DNA from: Bacteroidales bacterium
GTDB taxonomy: Bacteria > Bacteroidota > Bacteroidia > Bacteroidales > UBA1556
Direction of reading: 5' to 3'
Length of the DNA stretch: 5,478 nt
NCBI GenBank assembly: GCA_029939445.1
Contig: JAOZSY010000021.1
Location: 1-5,478 of the forward strand
Both the position numbers and the translations under genes were made by a program. Positions 1 through 5,478 of the stretch are shown here, one piece after another. How positions within the stretch are numbered: position 1 is the stretch's first letter; every line of letters starts with the position of its first letter. The notes below the pieces were generated by a model, which did no database searches, was not told the origin of the DNA, and was given only the letters and a program-made list of their open reading frames with translations.

Positions 1-8
1 TATCTTTG
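1..8 (+). promoter_or_regulatory. Bacteroidetes-type promoter -7 element for the suf operon
   Basis: The octamer TATCTTTG matches the Bacteroidetes primary sigma factor consensus TAnnTTTG at every specified position, and it is followed by C, which is common at such promoters. It lies 47 nt before the sufB start codon, a sensible leader length, and no other gene lies between. Transcription would begin a few bases downstream, at roughly positions 12-18. The partner -33 element (TTTG-like) should lie about 20 bp upstream and so falls outside the window, which leaves the promoter only half visible. Confidence 0.7.
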
Positions 9-9
9 C

Positions 10-40
10 ATTCTTATTTTAATTTAATCTAAATAAGAAT
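10..40. promoter_or_regulatory. Inverted repeat at the predicted transcription start; candidate operator
   Basis: ATTCTTATTT (10-19) and AAATAAGAAT (31-40) are perfect 10-base inverted arms around an 11-base centre. The central ATT/AAT (22-24 and 26-28) also pairs, so 13 of 15 positions are symmetric about base 25. The dyad starts one base after the -7 element and covers the expected transcription start, where a bound repressor would block RNA polymerase. In the RNA the left arm would be partly lost and the stem almost entirely A-U, so a DNA-binding site is more likely than a hairpin. SUF operons elsewhere are controlled by Rrf2-family (IscR, SufR) or Fur-type proteins. I do not recognise this as a known box for any of them. 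Confidence 0.45.
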
Positions 41-55
41 TGATAAAGAATTATA

Positions 56-1504
56 ATGGCAAAAGACGAAGATAAAATAATAGATGAGGTTACCTCCTCG
101 GATTATAAATATGGCTTTACCACTGATATAGAGTCTGATGATATTGGAAAAGGACTTAGCGAAGATGTGGTAAGAGTTATTTCTGCTAAAAAGAATGAGC
201 CAGAGTGGCTACTTGAATTTCGATTAAAAGCATACCGTAAATGGCTTACAATGGAGCAACCTGATTGGGCACATTTAAAAATTGCTCCCATAGATTTTCA
301 GGATATTATTTACTATTCGGCTCCAAAGAAGAAAAAAGAATTGGAAAGCCTTGACGAGGTGGACCCCGAATTAATAGATACTTTTAATAAATTAGGAATT
401 AGCTTAGAAGAGCAGAAAAAACTATCAGGAGTAGCTGTTGATGCTGTTATTGATAGCGTTTCGGTGAAGACTACTTTTTCTGACGTTTTGGAAAAGAAAG
501 GGATAATTTTTATGTCTTTTAGTGAGGCCGTACAAAAATACCCGGATTTAGTAAAGAAGTATGTAGGAAGTGTTATTCCTGCTAGCGACAATTATTTTGC
601 AGCCTTAAATTCTGCAGTTTTTAGTGATGGATCATTCTGTTATATCCCTAAAGGAGTACGCTCTCCAGTAGAATTAAGCACTTATTTTAGAATAAATGCA
701 GCAAATACAGGGCAATTCGAAAGAACTTTAATTATTGCCGACGAAGGCGCTTATGTTAGCTACCTTGAAGGTTGTACTGCTCCTCAGCGTGATGAAAATC
801 AGCTGCATGCTGCCATAGTAGAGATTATAACTCACGACAATGCAGAGGTAAAATATAGCACTGTACAAAACTGGTACCCAGGTAATAAAGAAGGACTTGG
901 TGGTATTTTCAATTTTGTAACCAAAAGAGGCCTTTGTAAAGGTCATCATTCAAAAATATCGTGGACACAGGTAGAAACTGGCTCGGCAGTAACATGGAAA
1001 TATCCTAGTTGTATACTTAAGGGTGATCACTCCATTGGAGAGTTTTACTCTGTTGCCGTTACCAATAATTACCAACAAGCAGATACTGGCTCCAAAATGA
1101 TTCATATTGGCAAAAATACCAAGAGTACAATTATATCAAAAGGTATATCTGCAGGCAAGAGTCATAATAGCTATCGTGGTTTGGTAAAGGTAAATCCTAA
1201 TGCTGATAATAGCAGGAATTTCTCACAATGCGATAGTTTATTATTGGGAAGCGAATGTGGTGCACATACTTTCCCATATATAGATACGGCAAACGAAACC
1301 GCCATAGTTGAGCATGAAGCTACAACATCAAAAATATCTGATGAGCAATTATTCTATTGCCAGCAAAGAGGCCTTAGTGCCGAAAAATCCATTGGACTTA
1401 TTGTTAATGGATACGCTAAGGAAGTGCTTAATCAACTACCGATGGAATTTGCAGCTGAGGCTCAAAAATTATTGGCTATTAGCCTCGAAAACAGTGTTGG
1501 CTAA
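56..1504 (+). CDS. sufB: SufB, Fe-S cluster assembly scaffold subunit
   Basis: SufB is the core scaffold of the cytosolic SufBC2D complex, where sulfur from SufE and iron are built into a cluster. The protein has 482 residues (E. coli 495) and the standard C-terminal beta-helix core ending in LLAISLENSVG. Residues reported as important in E. coli SufB are present: Arg212 and Asn214 (for R226/N228), Cys240 in EGCTAP (C254), Gln271 and Trp273 (Q285/W287), Lys290 (K303), Cys392 in QCDS (C405), and His420-Glu421 in EHEATT (H433/E434). The N-terminal CX2CX3C motif that follows YYSAP in E. coli is absent; here YYSAP (86-90) is followed by four lysines (91-94). The ATG at 56 gives an N-terminus that aligns with E. 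coli SufB. It has no Shine-Dalgarno site and an A/T-rich upstream region, as is usual in Bacteroidetes. It is the first gene of the operon. Confidence 0.97.
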   Translation: MAKDEDKIIDEVTSSDYKYGFTTDIESDDIGKGLSEDVVRVISAKKNEPEWLLEFRLKAYRKWLTMEQPDWAHLKIAPIDFQDIIYYSAPKKKKELESLDEVDPELIDTFNKLGISLEEQKKLSGVAVDAVIDSVSVKTTFSDVLEKKGIIFMSFSEAVQKYPDLVKKYVGSVIPASDNYFAALNSAVFSDGSFCYIPKGVRSPVELSTYFRINAANTGQFERTLIIADEGAYVSYLEGCTAPQRDENQLHAAIVEIITHDNAEVKYSTVQNWYPGNKEGLGGIFNFVTKRGLCKGHHSKISWTQVETGSAVTWKYPSCILKGDHSIGEFYSVAVTNNYQQADTGSKMIHIGKNTKSTIISKGISAGKSHNSYRGLVKVNPNADNSRNFSQCDSLLLGSECGAHTFPYIDTANETAIVEHEATTSKISDEQLFYCQQRGLSAEKSIGLIVNGYAKEVLNQLPMEFAAEAQKLLAISLENSVG

Positions 1505-1537
1505 AAATTAAAAGAAAAGAAATAAAACATAAATACA

Positions 1538-2296
1538 ATGTTAGAAATTAAAAATTTGCATGTAAGTGTAGAAGGAAAAGAAATATTAAGTGGACTTGAC
1601 TTAACAGTAAATGCTGGTGAAGTGCATGCTATTATGGGACCAAATGGTACTGGTAAAAGTACTTTAGCTTCTGTAATAGCAGGTAATGATGCTTATGAGG
1701 TTACTAGTGGCGAAATTATTTATCAGGGCAAAAACCTTCTTGACCTTTCTATTGAAGATAGAGCTCGTGAGGGATTTTTCTTGGGGTTTCAGTATCCTGT
1801 AGAGATTCCTGGTGTGAGCATGACCAATTTTATGCGAACAGCCATTGACGAAATTCGTGAGTACAGAGGGCAAAAGCCTCTTACTGCTGGTGAATTTCTT
1901 AAATATATGAAAGAGAAAAAAGAGCTTGTAGAAATGCATGCTAAACTAAATAATCGCTCAGTAAACCAAGGTTTTTCTGGTGGTGAGAAAAAGAAAAATG
2001 AAATATTTCAGATGGCAATGTTAGAGCCTACTTTATCATTTCTTGACGAAACAGATTCGGGATTAGATATTGACGCTTTACGAATTGTTGCTAAGGGTGT
2101 TACAGCTCTTAAGTCTGACAAGAATGCTACGGTGGTTATAACTCACTATCAGCGTCTTTTGGATTATATTGTACCCGATTTTGTACATGTAATGTATGAT
2201 GGAAAAATTGTTAAAACTGGAGATAGAGCTCTAGCTTTAGAATTGGAAGAAAAAGGTTACGATTGGATTAAGGAAGAATTAGAAGCTAAGAAATAA
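1538..2296 (+). CDS. sufC: SufC, ABC-type ATPase of the SufBC2D complex
   Basis: SufC is a soluble ABC ATPase with no membrane partner. Two copies bind SufB and SufD, and ATP-driven dimerisation reshapes the scaffold during cluster assembly. At 252 residues it is close to the usual length, and its motif positions match E. coli SufC: Walker A GPNGTGKST (34-42, Lys40), Q-loop Gln85, the SufC-type signature FSGGEKK (146-152, with Lys152), Walker B LDE (169-171, catalytic Glu171), Asp173, D-loop SGLD (174-177) and switch His203. The family's characteristic Lys152/Glu171/Asp173 set is therefore intact. Residue 153 is Lys where Arg is common, a conservative change. The ATG at 1538 lies 33 nt after sufB in an A-rich spacer without a Shine-Dalgarno site. 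The stop codon overlaps the sufD start. Confidence 0.97.
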   Translation: MLEIKNLHVSVEGKEILSGLDLTVNAGEVHAIMGPNGTGKSTLASVIAGNDAYEVTSGEIIYQGKNLLDLSIEDRAREGFFLGFQYPVEIPGVSMTNFMRTAIDEIREYRGQKPLTAGEFLKYMKEKKELVEMHAKLNNRSVNQGFSGGEKKKNEIFQMAMLEPTLSFLDETDSGLDIDALRIVAKGVTALKSDKNATVVITHYQRLLDYIVPDFVHVMYDGKIVKTGDRALALELEEKGYDWIKEELEAKK

Positions 2297-2298
2297 TG
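2294..2298 (+). promoter_or_regulatory. TAATG stop-start overlap of sufC and sufD
   Basis: The TAA stop of sufC (2294-2296) and the ATG of sufD (2296-2298) share one base. This arrangement usually allows terminating ribosomes to restart on the next gene, which would keep SufC and SufD made together as partners in one complex. It is the only overlapping junction in the operon. The coupling itself is inferred from the layout. Confidence 0.7.
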
Positions 2299-3714
2299 AG
2301 TAAAGCTAATGAAATAGCAATTAATCTTAAGCAAAATCTTTTATCGAAAATAGAGACCCGTATAAAGGTCAATGCCGATAATGAAGGAGCTTACTTAAGT
2401 AAAATGCGAAAAAAAGCAATGGAGGAATTTGATAAATTAGGATTTCCTACCATAAAATTAGAATCTTGGCGCAAGACAAATCTTAAGACTTTTCTTGAGC
2501 GTGATTATAATATTGAAGCCATTAATAAGCCTCTAAATTCAAAGGAGGCGGATACAACTTTAATGTGCGAATCCAACAAATACGATACCGACCTTTATAC
2601 TCAGTTTAATGGTCAGTGGATGAAAGGCGCCGAAGGAGTAACTACCTACGAAAATGGCACTATTGTATGTCCTATGAGCATTGCTATTATAGCCTTTCCT
2701 GATCTAATAGAAGCTCATTTGGGCAAATATGCTACTGATAGCAATAATGCTTTAACGGCATTAAATACTGCTGATTTTTCAGAAGGATATTTTGTTTATG
2801 TTCCTGACAATATTGAGCATAATAGAAGCTTACAAATGGTAAACCTTATAGATAGCAAGGATGGTATTTTTGCAAATATGCGCAACCTTGTTATTGTAGG
2901 GAAAAACTCAAAATTGAGAATGCTACATTGCGACGATTCTGTGAGTAATAATACTAGTTTCATTAATAATATTACTGAAATAAGTATTGCTGATGGCGCT
3001 AAACTTGATTTTTACAAATTACAGAATAAGGATAACGAATCGGCAGTAATATCTTCTACTTTTGTAAAGCAAGGTGCTGATTCAAATTTCGCTTCAAATA
3101 CTATTATTCTTAATGGTGGTTTGGTGAAAAATGACACTAAGGTTATTCTTAATGGTCGTGGTGCTAATACCGATGTTATAGGTCTTTACCTTATGGATGG
3201 GCATCAGTTTGTAGATAATCATGTGCACATAACTCATGCTGTTTCTAACTGCACGAGCAAGCAATTGTTTAAAGGTATTGTTGATGAGTTTGCACGTTCG
3301 GTTTTCAATGGACATACACTTGTGGCCAAAGATGCTCAACAAACTATTGCATATCAAAATAATAATAATATACAGCTTACTAAAACTTCTAAAATAGATA
3401 CAAATCCATTTTTAGAGATTTATGCTGATGATGTAAAATGTAGCCATGGAGCCACTGTTGGACAGCTAGATACTGCTGCTTTGTTTTATATAAAGCAAAG
3501 AGGTATTTGTGAGCGAAATGCAAAGATGTTACTTATGCTGGCTTTTGTGGGTGAAGTAATTGATAAAATTGAACTACCAAACCTTAGGGCAAGTATGGCC
3601 GAGCTAGTGGGCAAAAGACTTAAGGGCGAACTAAGCTCTTGCGATCAATGTTCTATTACTTGTGCCGAGCCTGATAAACCAATTCAGTTTGAGATAGATA
3701 TGAGTAAGGTGTAA
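2296..3714 (+). CDS. sufD: SufD, scaffold partner of SufB, with a C-terminal cysteine motif
   Basis: SufD is the SufB paralogue in SufBC2D. The SufB-SufD interface is thought to be where the cluster forms, and SufD is linked to iron supply. The protein has 472 residues against about 423 in E. coli. The N-terminal helical part carries the family-like WRKTNL motif (58-63). The C-terminal part has the diagnostic YADDVKCSHGATVG stretch, with Cys382 and His384 matching the key C358/H360 of E. coli. About 24 extra residues lie before that motif and about 25 after it. The C-terminal tail holds Cys449, Cys452 and Cys456 in a CX2CX3C pattern followed by an acidic segment, lying beyond the point where E. 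coli SufD ends. Its role is unknown; metal binding is possible. The start at 2296 is fixed by the TAATG overlap with sufC. The CSHGATVG motif and operon position separate it from SufB. Confidence 0.95.
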   Translation: MSKANEIAINLKQNLLSKIETRIKVNADNEGAYLSKMRKKAMEEFDKLGFPTIKLESWRKTNLKTFLERDYNIEAINKPLNSKEADTTLMCESNKYDTDLYTQFNGQWMKGAEGVTTYENGTIVCPMSIAIIAFPDLIEAHLGKYATDSNNALTALNTADFSEGYFVYVPDNIEHNRSLQMVNLIDSKDGIFANMRNLVIVGKNSKLRMLHCDDSVSNNTSFINNITEISIADGAKLDFYKLQNKDNESAVISSTFVKQGADSNFASNTIILNGGLVKNDTKVILNGRGANTDVIGLYLMDGHQFVDNHVHITHAVSNCTSKQLFKGIVDEFARSVFNGHTLVAKDAQQTIAYQNNNNIQLTKTSKIDTNPFLEIYADDVKCSHGATVGQLDTAALFYIKQRGICERNAKMLLMLAFVGEVIDKIELPNLRASMAELVGKRLKGELSSCDQCSITCAEPDKPIQFEIDMSKV

Positions 3715-3756
3715 GGGAGAAGAGTGAAGGGAGAAGGGAGAAGAGTGAAGGGTGAT
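3715..3756 (+). repeat. Purine-rich heptad tandem repeat between sufD and sufS
   Basis: Six consecutive 7-bp units start at the first base after the sufD stop codon. With A = GGGAGAA and B = GAGTGAA, the order is A-B-A-A-B and then GGGTGAT, a decayed last unit. This also makes a 17-bp perfect direct repeat (3715-3731 and 3736-3752) with a period of 21. Of 42 bases on the + strand, 38 are purines and none is C, unlike the surrounding A/T-rich DNA. Because 7 is not a multiple of 3, the array reads through all frames. The complementary strand would encode PFTLLPSPFTLLP, a peptide pattern I recall from spurious Bacteroidetes ORFs at similar intergenic repeats. It fills half of the 84-nt gap between sufD and sufS. 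Its function is unknown. Confidence 0.9.
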
Positions 3757-3798
3757 GCACGACGGAGAAATAAATATAGCTTAATAAGCATTACTATA

Positions 3799-5019
3799 AT
3801 GAGTATAGATATAGATAAAATTAGGAATGATTTTCCGATACTTTCGCAGAAGGTAAGAGGAAAAGATTTGGTGTATTTCGATAATGGAGCCACAAGTCAG
3901 AAGCCACAACGGGTTATTGATGCTATGAGCGATTATTATCAGAGCTATAATAGCAATGTGCACCGTGGAGTTCATTATCTGAGTCAAATTGCTACCGATG
4001 CAATGGAAACTGCTCGCGATAATATTCGTAAGTTTATTAATGCCGAGAGTATTGAAGAAATAATTTTTACGAAAGGAACAACAGAGGCTATTAATTTAGT
4101 GGCAAACTCTTTCTCAAAGGTATTTATTACCGAAGGAGATGAGGTAATTGTTTCTGAAATGGAGCACCATGCTAATATTGTTCCTTGGCAGATGATGTGT
4201 AAGGAAAGAAGCGCTATTCTTAAAGTTGCTAAAATTAATAATAACGGCAGCTTGGATATTGATTATCTAAAAAGCCTAATTACTGATAAAACAAAACTTA
4301 TTGCCATTACTTATATCTCTAATGTAATGGGAGTAATAAATCCTGTTGCCGAGATAATAGAATACGCTCACAGCAAAGGTGTAAAAGTACTTATTGATGG
4401 CGCACAAGCAGTGCCTCATACTATAATTGATGTACAAGCTTTGGATGCTGATTTCTTTTGTTTTTCGGCTCATAAAATGTATGGACCTACTGGAATAGGT
4501 ATTCTTTATGGAAAGAAAGAATTACTTGAGCAAATGCCCCCATATCAGTTTGGTGGCGAAATGATTGATCAGGTGAGTTTTGAAGAAACTACTTTTAACG
4601 AATTGCCTTTTAAGTTTGAAGCAGGCACTCCTATGATTGCTGAAATTATTGGTCTTTCTGTAGCTATTGATTATATACAAGAAACAGGGATTAATGAGAT
4701 TGCTGATTATGAGCATGAGCTTTTAGAATATGCAAACTCTCAAATAAAAAATATTAAAGGGCTTAAAATTATTGGCACTTCAGAAAATAAGGCTAGCGTA
4801 ATTTCTTTTGTAGTAGATGGCATTCATCATTACGATATTGGCAGTTTACTCGATCAGTTTGGAGTGGCCGTTCGTACAGGAAATCACTGTGCTCAACCTC
4901 TGATGACAAGCATGGGAATTAGTGGGACAATAAGAGCATCATTTGCTTTTTATAATACCAAAGAGGAGATAGATATTTTTGTGGAGGCTTTGAATAAGAC
5001 ATTAAACATGCTTCGCTAA
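3799..5019 (+). CDS. sufS: SufS, PLP-dependent cysteine desulfurase (group II)
   Basis: SufS removes sulfur from L-cysteine, giving alanine and an enzyme persulfide that passes to SufE. From the ATG at 3799 the protein has 406 residues, the same length as E. coli SufS, and key residues fall at identical numbers: His123 in MEHHAN over the PLP ring, Lys226 in SAHKMYGPTG forming the Schiff base, Cys364 in RTGNHCAQP carrying the persulfide, and Arg379 binding the substrate carboxylate. The short Cys loop is typical of group II, SufE-dependent enzymes. The reading frame stays open upstream to GTG codons at 3745 and 3724, but that 25-residue extension is encoded by the heptad repeat and the rest of the spacer. 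The N-terminus MSIDIDKIRNDFPIL aligns with the start of E. coli SufS, so 3799 is preferred. No Shine-Dalgarno site precedes that ATG. sufE follows 27 nt downstream. Confidence 0.96.
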   Translation: MSIDIDKIRNDFPILSQKVRGKDLVYFDNGATSQKPQRVIDAMSDYYQSYNSNVHRGVHYLSQIATDAMETARDNIRKFINAESIEEIIFTKGTTEAINLVANSFSKVFITEGDEVIVSEMEHHANIVPWQMMCKERSAILKVAKINNNGSLDIDYLKSLITDKTKLIAITYISNVMGVINPVAEIIEYAHSKGVKVLIDGAQAVPHTIIDVQALDADFFCFSAHKMYGPTGIGILYGKKELLEQMPPYQFGGEMIDQVSFEETTFNELPFKFEAGTPMIAEIIGLSVAIDYIQETGINEIADYEHELLEYANSQIKNIKGLKIIGTSENKASVISFVVDGIHHYDIGSLLDQFGVAVRTGNHCAQPLMTSMGISGTIRASFAFYNTKEEIDIFVEALNKTLNMLR

Positions 5020-5036
5020 GGGCATTATCAAGAAAC

Positions 5037-5040
5037 AAGG
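5037..5040 (+). promoter_or_regulatory. Possible weak ribosome binding site of sufE
   Basis: AAGG lies six bases before the sufE ATG, a normal spacing for a Shine-Dalgarno contact. It is short, and Bacteroidetes mostly initiate without such pairing, so it may be chance. It does agree with the ATG at 5047 as the start. Confidence 0.3.
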
Positions 5041-5046
5041 AACAAC

Positions 5047-5472
5047 ATGACAATACAAGAAGAAAAAGACGCTCTAATAGAAGAGTTTGAGATGTTTGAT
5101 GATTGGATGGATAAGTATAATTACATTATTGAGATGGGTAAAGAGATAGATCCATTAAACGATGATTTGAAGATTAAGAAATACTTAATAAGTGGTTGCC
5201 AATCGCAGCTATGGTTGGTTGCTAATTATGTGGAGGGTAAAATCAATTTTCAGGTAGATAGCGATGCTATAATTACAAAAGGAATAGCTCAAATGCTTTT
5301 GCGAGTTGTAAACAAAAGAACTCCTCAAGAAATTGTTGATGATGATTTTTCTTTTATTGATGAGATTGGCTTAAAAGAGCATCTTTCGCCAACAAGAAGC
5401 AATGGACTTACATCAATGATTAAGCAAATTAAGCTTTATGCATTGGTTTTTAAAGCTAAAAGTGGGCTGTAA
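5047..5472 (+). CDS. sufE: SufE, sulfur acceptor and SufS activator
   Basis: SufE takes the persulfide sulfur from Cys364 of SufS onto its own cysteine, stimulates the desulfurase, and hands the sulfur to SufB. The protein has 141 residues against 138 in E. coli. The active-site motif SGCQSQLWL places the acceptor at Cys51, the same number as in E. coli SufE, which confirms the ATG at 5047. It is the only cysteine in the protein, consistent with a dedicated one-thiol sulfur relay. The acidic, helical N-terminal part and the C-terminal region with SPTRSNGL (around 118-125) fit the SufE/CsdE fold. CsdE is the main alternative, but the position directly after sufS supports SufE. Only six bases follow the stop codon, so whether the operon continues cannot be seen. 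Confidence 0.96.
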   Translation: MTIQEEKDALIEEFEMFDDWMDKYNYIIEMGKEIDPLNDDLKIKKYLISGCQSQLWLVANYVEGKINFQVDSDAIITKGIAQMLLRVVNKRTPQEIVDDDFSFIDEIGLKEHLSPTRSNGLTSMIKQIKLYALVFKAKSGL

Positions 5473-5478
5473 TTCAGT

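Noticed and set aside
10..40. Inverted repeat as a transcription terminator of an upstream gene
   Set aside because: The stem is almost all A-T, lacks a GC-rich part and a following T tract, and lies immediately downstream of a promoter element.
728..949. Minus-strand frame opposite sufB as a possible gene
   Set aside because: It lies opposite the most conserved part of sufB and has no family resemblance. The other antisense frames across sufC, sufD and sufS were dismissed for the same reason.
1308..1511. Plus-strand 67-codon frame inside the end of sufB
   Set aside because: It overlaps the strongly conserved C-terminus of SufB in another frame and shows no recognisable protein features.
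3724..3798. GTG at 3724 as the sufS start, giving a 431-residue protein
   Set aside because: The extra 25 residues are encoded by the heptad repeat and spacer. Starting at ATG 3799 gives a 406-residue protein whose His123, Lys226, Cys364 and Arg379 fall at the E. coli SufS numbers.
3684..3893. Minus-strand reading frame of 69 codons across the sufD-sufS gap
   Set aside because: Its PFTLLPSPFTLLP section is just the heptad repeat read backwards, and the rest is the complement of the sufD end and the sufS start.

Overview
The window holds a complete-looking five-gene SUF iron-sulfur cluster assembly operon, all on the + strand, in the order sufB-sufC-sufD-sufS-sufE. Every gene is intact, and the catalytic residues fall at or very near the positions known from E. 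coli. I found no RNA gene, insertion sequence, CRISPR array or foreign gene.

The organism is most likely a member of the Bacteroidota (Bacteroidetes). The DNA is AT-rich. The window opens with an octamer matching the phylum's TAnnTTTG '-7' promoter element. Most start codons are preceded by A/T-rich sequence rather than a clear Shine-Dalgarno site. A purine-rich heptad repeat, of a kind I recall between genes in this phylum, sits inside the operon. The sequence does not allow a genus-level call.

Layout: positions 1-55 hold the promoter -7 element and a perfect 10-bp inverted repeat where transcription should begin, followed by a short leader. sufB (56-1504) and sufC (1538-2296) are 33 nt apart. 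sufC and sufD (2296-3714) overlap by one base in a TAATG junction. An 84-nt gap containing six tandem 7-bp units separates sufD from sufS (3799-5019). sufE (5047-5472) follows 27 nt later. Only six bases remain after sufE, so the operon end and any terminator are out of view.

The genes form one pathway. SufS (PLP cysteine desulfurase) takes sulfur from cysteine as a persulfide. SufE accepts it on Cys51 and passes it to the SufBC2D scaffold, where SufB and SufD form the assembly site and SufC supplies ATPase activity. No A-type carrier (SufA), Rrf2/IscR-type regulator or SufT gene is visible, though any could lie outside the window.

This is a known system, not a new one. The points worth a second look are the inverted repeat at the start of transcription, the heptad array between sufD and sufS with its in-frame GTG codons, and a CX2CX3C motif in a C-terminal tail of SufD in an operon whose SufB lacks the N-terminal CX2CX3C motif of E. 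coli SufB.
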